A stretch of DNA of 64,000 bases from CBDFKV01 sp965249035 (lineage in GTDB: Bacteria; Pseudomonadota; Gammaproteobacteria; Arenicellales; Poriferihabitantaceae), in assembly GCA_965249035.1 (NCBI GenBank), contig CBDFKV010000006.1, forward strand, positions 372,001 to 436,000, written 5' to 3'. The first letter of the stretch is position 1. Every line of letters starts with the position of its first letter. The position numbers were made by a program, and so were the translations under genes. This document shows, piece after piece, positions 1 through 9,430 of the stretch. The notes under the pieces were generated by a model, which saw nothing but the letters and a program-made list of their open reading frames with translations, was not told the DNA's origin and ran no database searches.

Positions 1-1
1 C

Positions 2-430
2 TATCGCGGTGAAATCGGACCGGGTACACCGATCCACGATATGACACTCAGAGTCAGCATTGACATTGATTTTAAGATTCATGAAGTCAGCGCCAGCATG
101 GATGACACTCCCTTTGGGATTTGCCCTAAAGCGGTCAGCCGAATGGAGCGTCTGGAAGGGCTACAGATCGGCCCAGGCTGGATGGCTGAAGCCGCTGATC
201 GAATCGGCCAGGCAAGCGGCTGCACTCACTTGTACGAAATGCTCCGCTCGATTGCGACCACCGGCTATCAAACACTGCACCATGAGCTGGAAGCGCGTGA
301 GAAACAAAAGAGTCAACGCGAACAGCCAGGGATTCTCAATCGCTGTGTGGCTTTGGCGTCAGACAGCCCAGTGGTTGAGTTTTATTGGCCTGATTTTTAT
401 ACCGGTGAACCATCAGCATCCCGCTCTTAA
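2..430 (+). CDS. DUF2889 family protein (5' end outside window)
   Basis: The frame is open from base 2, so the gene begins before the window; the ATG at 41 is internal. The upstream in-frame residues (YRGEIGPGTPIHDM) followed by TLRVSIDIDF, CPKAV, GLQIGPGW and GCTHLYEML are the pattern of DUF2889, a family of unknown function. The C-terminal half, including the part after the GCTH motif, is complete and ends in TAA. Function is not known and the neighbours do not suggest one. Confidence 0.8.
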   Translation, partial: YRGEIGPGTPIHDMTLRVSIDIDFKIHEVSASMDDTPFGICPKAVSRMERLEGLQIGPGWMAEAADRIGQASGCTHLYEMLRSIATTGYQTLHHELEAREKQKSQREQPGILNRCVALASDSPVVEFYWPDFYTGEPSASRS

Positions 431-529
431 ACGGACAAGTCAAATGCCTGTTGCTGCTTTGGTGCGCTACACGGGTAGAATCTAATCAACCATGCTAGAC
501 TAATCGCTTAATTTGTAAGGAACATAAGG

Positions 530-859
530 ATGATACTGACTAATACGGAAACGATACCGGGCAAAGAAATCACCGAGTGCCTAGGGGTGGTCTCTGGCAG
601 CACGGTTCGTGCCAAGCACTTTGGCCGTGACTTACTCGCCAGCCTTAAGAATATTGTCGGCGGCGAACTCGGTAGTTATACCGAATTGCTGGGCGAATCG
701 CGAGAACAAGCGACTCAGCGCATGATTGATCAAGCCACCCAACTGGGTGCTGATGCGGTGGTCAACGTCCGTTTTTCCACCTCTTCTATTACCGCCGGGG
801 CGTCAGAAATCTACGTTTATGGCACTGCCGTCACGCTGGCGCATAGTGAGCTAGATTAA
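530..859 (+). CDS. YbjQ/UPF0145 family protein
   Basis: At 109 residues this has the usual length of YbjQ (UPF0145, 'putative heavy-metal-binding') proteins. Family features visible are the ITECLGVVSGSTV start, the GGELGSYTELL helix, the GADAVVNVRFSTSS core and a YGTAV end. There is no signal peptide or membrane segment, so it should be cytoplasmic. The stop overlaps the start of the next gene (TAATG at 857-861), which points to translational coupling. The biochemical role of the family is not established. Confidence 0.85.
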   Translation: MILTNTETIPGKEITECLGVVSGSTVRAKHFGRDLLASLKNIVGGELGSYTELLGESREQATQRMIDQATQLGADAVVNVRFSTSSITAGASEIYVYGTAVTLAHSELD

Positions 860-1323
860 TGTACGAACTCTATCTGCTGGTCGCCCTGATTACGGTTGGA
901 TTTATTTTTGGAAAGATCAATGAAGCCAAGCATTACCGTTCAATTAATCGGCGCGAGCAAACCTTAGTCGGGCTACCAACGACCAGCAGTAAATACCCTA
1001 TTGGTGAAGCTGACGATGTTGTCGATACACAGCTGGTCACTGGCAATGTAGTGATCTCAGTTGACTATTTCAAACGCATCCTGGCTAGTTTGCGCAACTT
1101 ATTTGGTGGCTCGGTACAAGCTTATGAAACCTTAGTTGATCGCGCTCGACGTGAGGCGGTTTTACGGCTTAAAGAGAGCTGTAGCAACGCCGATGAGATT
1201 ATTAATCTTAGAATTGAAACTTCCTCAATATCCAAAGGCGCCAGCAGCAAAATCGGTTCGGTTGAAGTGTTGGCATACGCAACGGCCTTGTATCGACAGC
1301 CTGGGCAGAATCAGCAAGCCTGA
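859..1323 (+). CDS. Membrane-anchored YbjQ-like protein
   Basis: This 154-residue protein is a diverged second copy of the preceding YbjQ gene. The N-terminus (residues 1-17, YELYLLVALITVGFIFG) looks like a membrane anchor. The rest repeats the YbjQ pattern: TGNVVISVDYFKRILASL, GGSVQAYETLVDRAR, IINLRIETSSISKGAS and YATALYR. It overlaps both neighbours by one base, with TAATG upstream and TGATG downstream. It probably holds a YbjQ domain at the inner membrane next to the protease encoded by the following gene; that pairing is inference from gene order. Confidence 0.75.
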   Translation: MYELYLLVALITVGFIFGKINEAKHYRSINRREQTLVGLPTTSSKYPIGEADDVVDTQLVTGNVVISVDYFKRILASLRNLFGGSVQAYETLVDRARREAVLRLKESCSNADEIINLRIETSSISKGASSKIGSVEVLAYATALYRQPGQNQQA

Positions 1324-2129
1324 TGGCCGCTTACAAACCCGGGCTGCCAGAGCCAAACAGCAATGTCAGTCACGAATCACCCTTTAAAGAATTTGCCACT
1401 CTGCTCGCGGGCGTGTTGGGGGCGGTTTTTCTGGTTTATTTGGTCTTAGGCGCCACTATTGATTACGCCGCAGACAAACTCTCTTATGAGCACGAAGCGG
1501 CTTTGTTTAACAAGATACCGTTTCAATTAGGTGAGATAGTCGGAGATTCGCCCAAGCCCAATACTAAATTGCAAGCATTGGTTGATGAGCTGCGCCAATG
1601 CTCCACTTTGCCGGTTCACATCACTGCTTACAGCGTCACGACCAAAGAGCCCAATGCGATGGCGCTACCGGGTGGTGATATGGTGGTATTTGATGGCTTG
1701 CTTGACCATGTGCAGTCCGAAAATGGCCTTGCCTTTGTACTGGCCCATGAACTCGGCCACTTCATCAACCGCGATCATCTCAAAGGCATGGGCAGAGGTA
1801 TCGTATTAGCCAGCTTATCCAGCTTATTGACTGGCCCAAGCTCAAGCCTGTCGAAGCTCTTAACCCCGAGCTTTGAGCTTAGCACCGCGCAATTTTCGCA
1901 AAAGCGAGAATCAGCCGCCGACCAAACCGCGCTGGAAATATTGAACTGCTACTACGGCCATGTCAGTGGCGCTACCGAATTTTTCGAGGCATTAAAGCGC
2001 GAAGAAACTAGCCGAGGAGGATTTGGTCACTACTTCTCCACCCACCCGGAAAATGAAGAACGAATACAGAAAATAAAAATGTGGCAACAGAACCGCCAAG
2101 TTCCAGCAGGGAATACCAAAGCTTGGTGA
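1323..2129 (+). CDS. M48 family metalloprotease
   Basis: A zinc peptidase of 268 residues. One membrane segment lies at about residues 24-48 (FATLLAGVLGAVFLVYLVLG), followed by the M48 domain. The zinc site HELGH is at residues 142-146, with the downstream glutamate probably in KRESAADQTALEIL, and TEPNAMALPGG-like family sequence lies before it (here KEPNAMALPGGD). The ATG overlaps the stop of the upstream YbjQ-like gene (TGATG). The product is probably membrane-tethered with the catalytic domain outside the cytoplasm, acting in envelope quality control by analogy with Loi/BepA-type M48 proteins; the substrate is unknown. Confidence 0.85.
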   Translation: MAAYKPGLPEPNSNVSHESPFKEFATLLAGVLGAVFLVYLVLGATIDYAADKLSYEHEAALFNKIPFQLGEIVGDSPKPNTKLQALVDELRQCSTLPVHITAYSVTTKEPNAMALPGGDMVVFDGLLDHVQSENGLAFVLAHELGHFINRDHLKGMGRGIVLASLSSLLTGPSSSLSKLLTPSFELSTAQFSQKRESAADQTALEILNCYYGHVSGATEFFEALKREETSRGGFGHYFSTHPENEERIQKIKMWQQNRQVPAGNTKAW

Positions 2130-2152
2130 ACAGGAACTAAGCCATCCACCCT

Positions 2153-3574
2153 TTAATCAAGCAACAGCAATAGAATTGCACCAAGCGGCAGCACCGGTTT
2201 GTATGGAAAGGTATCAGGCGTAACAAAAACCGAGGTGGTGTAAATCTGCGGAAAGCCACGCACATCGGGGTAGGTGAACTCCAATAATGAAGCGGTAAAA
2301 CCAGCACTTGGCGCATTGATAGCCGCACGATACCGACCTTGGCTATCTGCGTAGATTCGACGGGAACGCCACGCGCTTCCAATCGTATCTAGGCGAAAAT
2401 CACGCCCATCAGGGTTAGTGGCCTGCCAAAGGCGCACACTTACTGGGGCTTGATTACTGGTCGCGACTAGCGCCCCCACCGAGTCAAGGCGCCAACTCAG
2501 ATTCGGTCGAGCAATATTATTTAAAATCGCTTGATACCACGCCAGCAAACCCGAAAGTGCTGTCACCTCAGCGCCGTCCATTCCATGGTTAGTATTAGGG
2601 ATAATTCGCTGCAGTGTTTCGCCAGGGAGTTCATGAATATACAGCTCAGAGGCATCTGGCAAAAAAAACTCATCACCCGCAGCTGTTAGCAAATAGTGCG
2701 GCATGGTCAAGGTTCGCTGATAACTGATGGGGTCAACAATCGATCGTAAGAAGGCACCCTGGGAGGTTTTAAGGCGTTGCATTACCTTTCGATCAACATA
2801 GTCATGGACCGCGCTTGAGTAGTGTCCATAGGCATTAAAATGGCGTTCAAGCTGCTGATCCATTTTCAGCACATTAAATACCCCAGGGGCGACCGCGCTG
2901 ACGCGTGGGTCAATGGCTGCGGTCAGCCAGGCGGTGGCACCACGCTTAGAAAATCCGGTAACAATGAAGTCAGAGATGCTTATCCCCAAATTCGACCGCG
3001 CATAAGCCTGCGCGGCATCCATCGCCCGCACAGCTGCTTTGGTCATCGGTAGATACGCTGCCCAGGTGGCATCACCCGTAGTCATCACCTTATCCCAGCT
3101 ATACGCTACTAGGGCGTCCTCGGTGAGCGGCTGTGGCTCATCGATAAATTTCAAGGGCTGTGCGGGCACTTGTTCGAGTATCACCATGATCGCACCGGTA
3201 GCGATGGCGATGGGGGCGATATCTGAAACTAGACTGGTATTACCGATGGTCGATTGCCTGCCGCCATGAAGATACAAATGTGCGCGATTGCTGCTGAGAG
3301 TCGCTGGCACGATAATCGACAACTGATGCTGCCATAGCGTCGGCTGGACTTCGCTGGCAGTACGCCAGCGCTGCGAGGACATTCTTAGAACATGGGCTTT
3401 GTAGCCAAACTCGGATACCGTTGTTGTCTTGTAATAACTAAAGGCGGAGTCAGCTTGGTAAACGTAACGCGCTAGCTCACCACTGGCCTGCGCAGTATTG
3501 CTTAAAAGTGGCAGTACAAAAAAACCAATAACTGCAAACAAGGCTAGGCTGGAGGTTGTGATTCGCTTCGTCAT
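2153..3574 (-). CDS. PhoPQ-activated pathogenicity-related (PqaA-like) protein
   Basis: The sequence matches the PhoPQ-activated pathogenicity-related family, alpha/beta-hydrolase-like secreted proteins. Visible are YVYQADSAFSYY near the mature N-terminus, HLYLHGGRQ, a nucleophile-elbow-like segment VTGFSKRGATAWLTAA and PNTNHGMDG near the expected histidine. The start at 3574 gives a clean signal peptide (MTKRITTSSLALFAVIGFF, cleavage near AQAS); an in-frame upstream extension to 3658 would bury it and is rejected. The hydrophobic C-terminus (PLGAILLLLLD) is notable. The enzymatic activity of the family is poorly defined. Confidence 0.8.
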   Translation of the reverse strand: MTKRITTSSLALFAVIGFFVLPLLSNTAQASGELARYVYQADSAFSYYKTTTVSEFGYKAHVLRMSSQRWRTASEVQPTLWQHQLSIIVPATLSSNRAHLYLHGGRQSTIGNTSLVSDIAPIAIATGAIMVILEQVPAQPLKFIDEPQPLTEDALVAYSWDKVMTTGDATWAAYLPMTKAAVRAMDAAQAYARSNLGISISDFIVTGFSKRGATAWLTAAIDPRVSAVAPGVFNVLKMDQQLERHFNAYGHYSSAVHDYVDRKVMQRLKTSQGAFLRSIVDPISYQRTLTMPHYLLTAAGDEFFLPDASELYIHELPGETLQRIIPNTNHGMDGAEVTALSGLLAWYQAILNNIARPNLSWRLDSVGALVATSNQAPVSVRLWQATNPDGRDFRLDTIGSAWRSRRIYADSQGRYRAAINAPSAGFTASLLEFTYPDVRGFPQIYTTSVFVTPDTFPYKPVLPLGAILLLLLD

Positions 3575-3711
3575 AGTGATTATTCTTGACACGCGAAAGC
3601 CCCAGAACTTTAGGTGTTCCAACTGATCTCCAATTGGGCAGCACAATGGGGCTTCCATCTAATCGGTGAGCTTGGGTTGATGGGGGACACTAAATGGCCA
3701 CTATCATTTCA

Positions 3712-6700
3712 TTAAAACTGGAATAACTTCTTGAATATCTCTTTTTTCAGCTTATCTTCCAGCGAAGCATCTGGGTCATCATCTTTACCCAGCTTTTCAT
3801 CCAGCTTCTCTTGTAGTTTTTCTTTCAACGCTGCTTTGGCGTCCACCTCGTTCAGCTTTTCACCGCCCAAGTGCTTTTCGGCGACCTTCTCGGCAATTTT
3901 ATCTTTAACGGTCTGTTGCACGCCCTTTTCGCTGATTTTTTCGCCGCCGAGATAACGCTTTTCAACTTCACGCTTAAGCTGCGCCTTAGCCAGCGCCGCC
4001 ACATCAATACGTATCTTAGGGTCAGTCACTGAGCCAGTGATCGACAAGGGGATTTTCTCGCCTTTCAAATCAGCCAATGCTGCACCGCCCTGGCCTTCCA
4101 AGCTTTTAACCACCGCAGCAACTAGCCTCAGGTCGATGGTTAGGCTTTTCAAATCTATATTGCCGCTGCCACTTAGCCTGAACAACGGCGCACTCATGTC
4201 AATGCTGTTAGCTCGCATCACGCCGTCTTTAATGACAATTCCACTTGAAAAATTGGAAAACTCCGTTCGATCACCAACGGCGACATCGGCCAAGTAATCT
4301 TTACCTTTTAATTGCTTTGCCAGTTGCGCGGTGCTCATCAACGCTTTTTGGATGTTAGCCCCAATAATCGCACCATCATTCAAGTCGATGTTCAATTTAC
4401 CAGCAAGGCTGGCAATCAAGTCGTCGCTGGTCGCGCCTGAACCCACTAAATCGAGCGATACATTACCTAAACCTTCCAATCGTTCTGTCAGTTCCATGTC
4501 TGTCAGGAAGGGGCCTAAATTAAGCTTATCTAAAGTTGATTTAACCGTCACCTTCGGCACCTGACCAGAGATATCATAAGTCAAATCATTGCTGATCACG
4601 CCGCGATACAGGCTGGCCTTGAGTGGGGCGATAGAAATTTTATCGGATGCAGAGTCTACATTGAGCACTACATTTTCGGAGGTAATGCCCGTCAATTTCA
4701 ACAACCCGGCTTTTAGTGTGCCCTTGGCATCCACCCCTTTCAGCACCGCAAATGGCAACGCCACCGCCGCAGCCGCTGGTGTCGCTTCTTCGGCAGCCGC
4801 TTGTTGCGTCGCACTCATGTAATGGTCTGCGTTGATTTGATTCAAATTCAAGTTAAAGCGATAGCGTGGCTGGCTAAATGATGCCGACGCATTACCCGTC
4901 ACAGTCGATTCATCTACTATCGCGGTCATATTCGCCAACTCAATTGAGTCCAGCCCGCCCACATAGTTAGCATCAATCGACGCTTGTTGTAACGCCGCGG
5001 CGGGCATATCACCCACGTCAATACCTAGGCGACTTAACTGCTCACGCAAATTAAAAGAAGTGGTTTTAAGCGAGCCCTCGGCCTTCAAATTAGACAAGAG
5101 CTGACTAATGTTTGCAGACCCCTGCGCTTCCAGGTCATCTGACTTCAACGTAAACCCAGATAGTTTGGCAGTCTCTTGGCCTAAATCCAGCGCAAACTGT
5201 GGCGCATCGATGCTCACTGCATTTAATGCCTTGTCACCCACGCCCAAATCAATGCCTACATTGTGTAACTGCTGGCGCAAGGAAAAGGTTGAGGTTTTAA
5301 GCGAACCCTCAGCCTTTATATCTGACATTAACTGACTCAGTGTTACAGAACCCTGCGCCTCAAGATCATCTGACTTCAACGTGAATGCCGGTAACTTGGC
5401 AGTTTCCTGACCTAGGTCCAGCGTAAACTGTGGTGCATCAATGCTCACTGCATTAAATGCCTTGTCGCCCAAACCCAAATCAATGCCTACATTGTGTAAC
5501 TGCTGGCGCAAGGAAAAGGTTGAGGTTTGAAGCGAGCCACTTAGTTTTGGTTTAGATAATAGTCCACTGGCTTCAATCCCACCCGTCACTTTGGCATCAT
5601 CGGCATTCAAGACAAATGCAGGCAAACTGAGGCTTTCGTTACCCATATCAAAGCGGTACTTCGGCGCTTGAATTTGTACCGCTTTAAAAGCACCATCGCC
5701 CAAACCCAGGTCAACACCGAGATTAGTCAGCAACCCTTGTAAGTCGAACACTGAGGTCTCTAATGCGCCCGACAGAATGGGTGCGGATAGTAAGTTAGTA
5801 ATGTTCAAATCAGCCTTGGCATTTAAATCACCCGAATCCAGCGCCAGTGCTGGAGCCGACAAGGTTTCTTGTTGCAAGTTAATGCTCACGTCGCCGGCCC
5901 GTAACGTTTGCTTGCCCGCGATCATTTCTGCCCCAGCTTCTGCGGTATGGTTAAGAGTCAGGCCTTTGATATCTATTTGTTGCTGACTCAAGCCAAAATC
6001 AAGCACATCAAAGGCAATATCAGCCTCTCGCTTGGTCATCGAGACGTTGCCCGTGAAGTCACTCAGCTTCACCGCATCCATGCCATCATTGAGTAAAATG
6101 GTGGTATTGGCTTTGATGTATGCCGGTCCCGGCAAGGCATCGCCTTGTGCCAATACCGAAAGCTCTATATCAGTGGGCTGCCCCGGCTCAATCGTACCTG
6201 TTGTAAGGTCAAGCTTTTCCAGCTGATAGTGCTGGCCCGCACTGTCATCGTTCCAGCTAACTTTACCGTTTTCGATATTGACCCCTTGGATAATCAAACC
6301 ACCAGCCAATAGCCCTGCCTGTTCTGATGATGATTGCTCAATGCTATCCGCATGATCACCGAGCAAATCTGCCCAGTTACTGTCACCCGCAGCGTTCACC
6401 GCCAGATTGATATCGGGTTCAACCAAGGTTACCTGATCTACCTCAAGCCGCTTTTGCAGCAAGGGCTTTAGCTTGACCTTGATCCGTGCTTCTTTTGCAG
6501 AAACCATATTGGCTGGTTTAAAGCCGTCGCGATTGGCCAGACTGAATTCATTAGCGTTTATTCCCAACGACGGATAAAACGACCAACTCAAATCACCCGC
6601 TAGGTTGAGCTGGCGCCCGGTTTGCTTGAACACCGCATCAGATATTTGGGTCTTGTAGTCATTTGGGTCGACATTATTGATCAAAAAATAGCCGCCGCCG

Positions 6701-6756
6701 ACTAATACCACAACCAGGAACAAAACCAGGAAGAACAAAACTTTGACTAATTTCAT
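3712..6756 (-). CDS. asmA: AsmA family protein with internal tandem repeats
   Basis: A 1014-residue protein with an N-terminal membrane anchor (residues 5-28, VLFFLVLFLVVVLVGGGYFL) and the AsmA-type start that follows it (DAVFKQTGRQLNLAGDLSWSFYPSLG, split here by its GD turn). The C-terminal AsmA domain carries DGAIIGANIQKALM and SGSGNIDLKSLTIDLRL. AsmA-like proteins are thought to bridge inner and outer membranes in lipid transport. Residues about 332-563 consist of three 77-residue repeats plus a degenerate fourth. The tail is rich in Lys/Glu (LGGEK repeated). It is longer than E. coli AsmA (617 residues), largely through this expansion. Confidence 0.88.
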   Translation of the reverse strand: MKLVKVLFFLVLFLVVVLVGGGYFLINNVDPNDYKTQISDAVFKQTGRQLNLAGDLSWSFYPSLGINANEFSLANRDGFKPANMVSAKEARIKVKLKPLLQKRLEVDQVTLVEPDINLAVNAAGDSNWADLLGDHADSIEQSSSEQAGLLAGGLIIQGVNIENGKVSWNDDSAGQHYQLEKLDLTTGTIEPGQPTDIELSVLAQGDALPGPAYIKANTTILLNDGMDAVKLSDFTGNVSMTKREADIAFDVLDFGLSQQQIDIKGLTLNHTAEAGAEMIAGKQTLRAGDVSINLQQETLSAPALALDSGDLNAKADLNITNLLSAPILSGALETSVFDLQGLLTNLGVDLGLGDGAFKAVQIQAPKYRFDMGNESLSLPAFVLNADDAKVTGGIEASGLLSKPKLSGSLQTSTFSLRQQLHNVGIDLGLGDKAFNAVSIDAPQFTLDLGQETAKLPAFTLKSDDLEAQGSVTLSQLMSDIKAEGSLKTSTFSLRQQLHNVGIDLGVGDKALNAVSIDAPQFALDLGQETAKLSGFTLKSDDLEAQGSANISQLLSNLKAEGSLKTTSFNLREQLSRLGIDVGDMPAAALQQASIDANYVGGLDSIELANMTAIVDESTVTGNASASFSQPRYRFNLNLNQINADHYMSATQQAAAEEATPAAAAVALPFAVLKGVDAKGTLKAGLLKLTGITSENVVLNVDSASDKISIAPLKASLYRGVISNDLTYDISGQVPKVTVKSTLDKLNLGPFLTDMELTERLEGLGNVSLDLVGSGATSDDLIASLAGKLNIDLNDGAIIGANIQKALMSTAQLAKQLKGKDYLADVAVGDRTEFSNFSSGIVIKDGVMRANSIDMSAPLFRLSGSGNIDLKSLTIDLRLVAAVVKSLEGQGGAALADLKGEKIPLSITGSVTDPKIRIDVAALAKAQLKREVEKRYLGGEKISEKGVQQTVKDKIAEKVAEKHLGGEKLNEVDAKAALKEKLQEKLDEKLGKDDDPDASLEDKLKKEIFKKLFQF
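5069..5761 (-). repeat. Three 231-bp tandem repeats inside asmA
   Basis: A 231-bp (77-codon) unit occurs three times in frame, with equivalent points at about 5064, 5295 and 5526. Units two and three in reading order share long identical stretches (for example residues FSLRQQLHNVGIDLG, SIDAPQF and LDLGQETAKL), while the first is diverged (FDLQGLLTNLGVDLG). The different degrees of similarity suggest stepwise duplication, the last one recent. Confidence 0.85.
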
Positions 6757-6807
6757 GGGGTGTATTCACGTCCTTATTTTAAAGCCTGACGCCAGCAGTT
6801 AGGGCAA

Positions 6808-7767
6808 TTAAGCCGCCATCATCGCCAGCGCGGTTTTGATTACTTCCAGTCCAGCTTCGGGTGGCCGCACACCTTCACTCATTGCGCGGCGCCAATTCTT
6901 GGCATTTGGTTGGCCATGATAAAGGCCCGTTAAATGCGGCGTTAAATGCTTTAGCCAAACGCCCTTTGCCAGCTCAGACTCAATGTAATCACAATAGGCC
7001 AGCACTATGTCACGGCGCGACTGAAAACGGGCTGAACCTCCATACAGAAGGGGATCAGTTTGATTCAGCACCCAAGTATTCTCTATCGCCGCACGCCCAA
7101 GCATGACTGAATCAACTTGGGTTAAATGCTGCTGCGCCTCGGCGATGGTTTTTATCCCGCCATTGATACTCCAACAACAATCGGGGAATGCCGCTGCCAG
7201 CGCGTACACCCGCTCATAGTTAAGCGGCGGCACTTCACGATTCTGGCGCGGGCTTAAGCCCTTCAGCCAGGCTTTTCGTGCATGAACGATAAATTCGTTG
7301 CAACCCGCATCACGCACCACTTGGACAAAATGGCTCAAATCTTTTAGCTCATCCTGGTCATCAATCCCAATACGGTGCTTAACCGTCACCGGGACTGACA
7401 CTGCAGCTTGCATTGCAGCGACACACTCACCCACTAATTCGGGCTCAGCCATCAAGCAAGCGCCAAATTTGCCAGCCTGCACCCGATCGCTGGGACAACC
7501 GACATTGAGATTAACTTCATCATAGCCCCAGTCCTCCGCAATCTTTGCCGCCTGCGCCAATTGCGTGGGGTCGCTGCCACCAAACTGTATCGCCAGTGGG
7601 TGCTCGCTGTCGTTATAGGTTAAAAACCGTGCGCGATCTCCAAACAAAATCGCGCCAATATGGATCATTTCGGTGTACAGCTTGATATGAGGCGAAAACA
7701 GCCGCAGATAGGCTCTGCAATGGCGGTCGGTAATATCCAGCATCGGTGCGATTGAGAGCAGCGACAT
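6808..7767 (-). CDS. dusA: tRNA-dihydrouridine synthase
   Basis: A 319-residue FMN-dependent enzyme reducing uridine to dihydrouridine in the tRNA D-loop. Visible are the N-terminal APMLDITDRHCR, QFGGSDP, the catalytic-cysteine loop NVGCPSDRVQAGKFGACLM, VTVKHRIGID, the FIVHARKAWLKGLSP segment typical of DusA, NGGI and MLGRAAIENTW. Length and motifs fit DusA rather than DusB or DusC. It is divergent from gshA across a 67-bp gap, so both may share a promoter region. Confidence 0.92.
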   Translation of the reverse strand: MSLLSIAPMLDITDRHCRAYLRLFSPHIKLYTEMIHIGAILFGDRARFLTYNDSEHPLAIQFGGSDPTQLAQAAKIAEDWGYDEVNLNVGCPSDRVQAGKFGACLMAEPELVGECVAAMQAAVSVPVTVKHRIGIDDQDELKDLSHFVQVVRDAGCNEFIVHARKAWLKGLSPRQNREVPPLNYERVYALAAAFPDCCWSINGGIKTIAEAQQHLTQVDSVMLGRAAIENTWVLNQTDPLLYGGSARFQSRRDIVLAYCDYIESELAKGVWLKHLTPHLTGLYHGQPNAKNWRRAMSEGVRPPEAGLEVIKTALAMMAA

Positions 7768-7834
7768 GATCTATAATCCCGGCCTTAAGTTGGTTGACAA
7801 GCCAACAGCTTAACCGATTTGAGTGCGCGATAAC

Positions 7835-9406
7835 ATGACCCAACCATTACTAACTCTTAAGCAAAATCTTGACAAAATTGTCAGCCTTGGGATTGATGTT
7901 TTATTCAACCAGATCAATCGTGGCATCGAAAAGGAAAGCTTGCGCACCAGTGATGACGGCACCCTCGCTAACACTGCACACCCCGCAGCGCTGGGCTCGC
8001 CGCTCACCCACCCACGAATCACCACGGATTTTAGCGAAGCGCAGCTTGAGTTTGTCTCGCCGGTGGTGCAAGACATTGAGGGCATCACCAGCTTTTTAAC
8101 CGCTGCGCATCATTACACCTATCAAAATATTGGCCAGGAAAAGCTGTGGGTTAATTCCATGCCCTGCATGTTAGAAGGCGACGATGACATCCCGATTGCG
8201 CGCTTTGGCCAATCCAATATTGCCAAAATGAAAGAAGTGTATCGTCTCGGACTGGGGCATCGCTATGGCCGCTTGATGCAAACTATTTCGGGCATTCATT
8301 ACAATTTTTCTTTGCCCGATGAGTTCTGGACCTATTACCTCGGCAAAGATTTATCAAAAACCGAACTCCGAGAGGGTATTTCTGTTGCCTATTTCGGCCT
8401 AATCCGCAATTTCCATCGCCATGCCTGGTTGGTTTTTTATCTGTTCGGCGCCTCGCCTGCGGTGTGCAGAACCTTCCTCAAAGGCCGCGACCATCATCTC
8501 GACTCAAGTGATGGCAGCTTTTACGCACCCTACGCCACCTCCTTGCGCATGAGTGACGTCGGCTATAGCAACAAAGCGCAAAGCCAAATCAAAGTCTGTT
8601 ACAACAATCTGGATGATTATATCGACACGCTAAAAAAAGCTTTAGCGACCGAACACACGCCCTACGCGGATATCGGCACCGATGGGGGCGATTCGTGGCA
8701 ACAGCTCAACAGCAATTTGCTGCAAATTGAGAACGAATTTTATGCTGTCATCCGCCCCAAACGCGTGGTTGCCAGTGGTGAAAAGCCGGTTCATGCCCTG
8801 CGCGAGCGTGGGGTGGAATACGTCGAAGTCCGCTGCATGGACTTAAACCCGTTTGTACCGATCGGCATTGACCAGGAAACCATCCACTTTTTGGATATGT
8901 TCCTGCTGCACTGCTTGCTGAGTGCCAGCCCGGATATTGACGATACAGAAAATGAACACATCGCCAACAATAAATCCAAAGCCGTTTTGGAAGGACGCAA
9001 GCCAGGACTTGAATTATCCGATAATGGCCAGCAACGCAGCCTGACCGATTGGGGCGCGCAGCTCATTGACGAGCTACGGCCGATTGCGGCTATCCTTGAT
9101 TCCGTTCAGTTCACCAATCATCACAACAATGTGCTCGATCAGCAATTGGCTAAAATCAATCAGCCCGAGCTGACGCCTTCAGACCAAGTCTTAGCGACAA
9201 TGGCTAACAACGATTGGAGTTTTTTCGAGTTTGCGCAGAACCAAGCGGAAGAGCATGAACGTTTTTTCAAACATCTGCATCTAAATGAATCCACCAAGGC
9301 CGACTTTAAAAAGATGGCAACGCTATCGCTAGCCGAACAGCTCGAAATTGAAGCCAGCGACACGCAAACATTTGATGAGTTCATGGCCGAGTATTTTGCG
9401 CGCTAA
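7835..9406 (+). CDS. gshA: Glutamate-cysteine ligase
   Basis: This enzyme makes gamma-glutamylcysteine, the first step of glutathione synthesis. The protein has the proteobacterial-type pattern: IDVLFNQINRGIEKESLRT, ITTDFSEAQLEFVSP near the substrate site, GDDDIPIARFG, SGIHYNFSLP, LFGASPAVC and EYVEVRCMDLNPF. The ATG at 7835 is preferred over a GTG at 7823; both are in frame. The 523-residue length is normal. No glutathione synthetase gene is nearby. Confidence 0.93.
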   Translation: MTQPLLTLKQNLDKIVSLGIDVLFNQINRGIEKESLRTSDDGTLANTAHPAALGSPLTHPRITTDFSEAQLEFVSPVVQDIEGITSFLTAAHHYTYQNIGQEKLWVNSMPCMLEGDDDIPIARFGQSNIAKMKEVYRLGLGHRYGRLMQTISGIHYNFSLPDEFWTYYLGKDLSKTELREGISVAYFGLIRNFHRHAWLVFYLFGASPAVCRTFLKGRDHHLDSSDGSFYAPYATSLRMSDVGYSNKAQSQIKVCYNNLDDYIDTLKKALATEHTPYADIGTDGGDSWQQLNSNLLQIENEFYAVIRPKRVVASGEKPVHALRERGVEYVEVRCMDLNPFVPIGIDQETIHFLDMFLLHCLLSASPDIDDTENEHIANNKSKAVLEGRKPGLELSDNGQQRSLTDWGAQLIDELRPIAAILDSVQFTNHHNNVLDQQLAKINQPELTPSDQVLATMANNDWSFFEFAQNQAEEHERFFKHLHLNESTKADFKKMATLSLAEQLEIEASDTQTFDEFMAEYFAR

Positions 9407-9430
9407 GGTTGCTGTACTATAGTGCGGACT

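Noticed and set aside
5069..5761. Regularly spaced long repeats, considered as an array
   Set aside because: In-frame 231-bp coding duplications in asmA without unique spacers.
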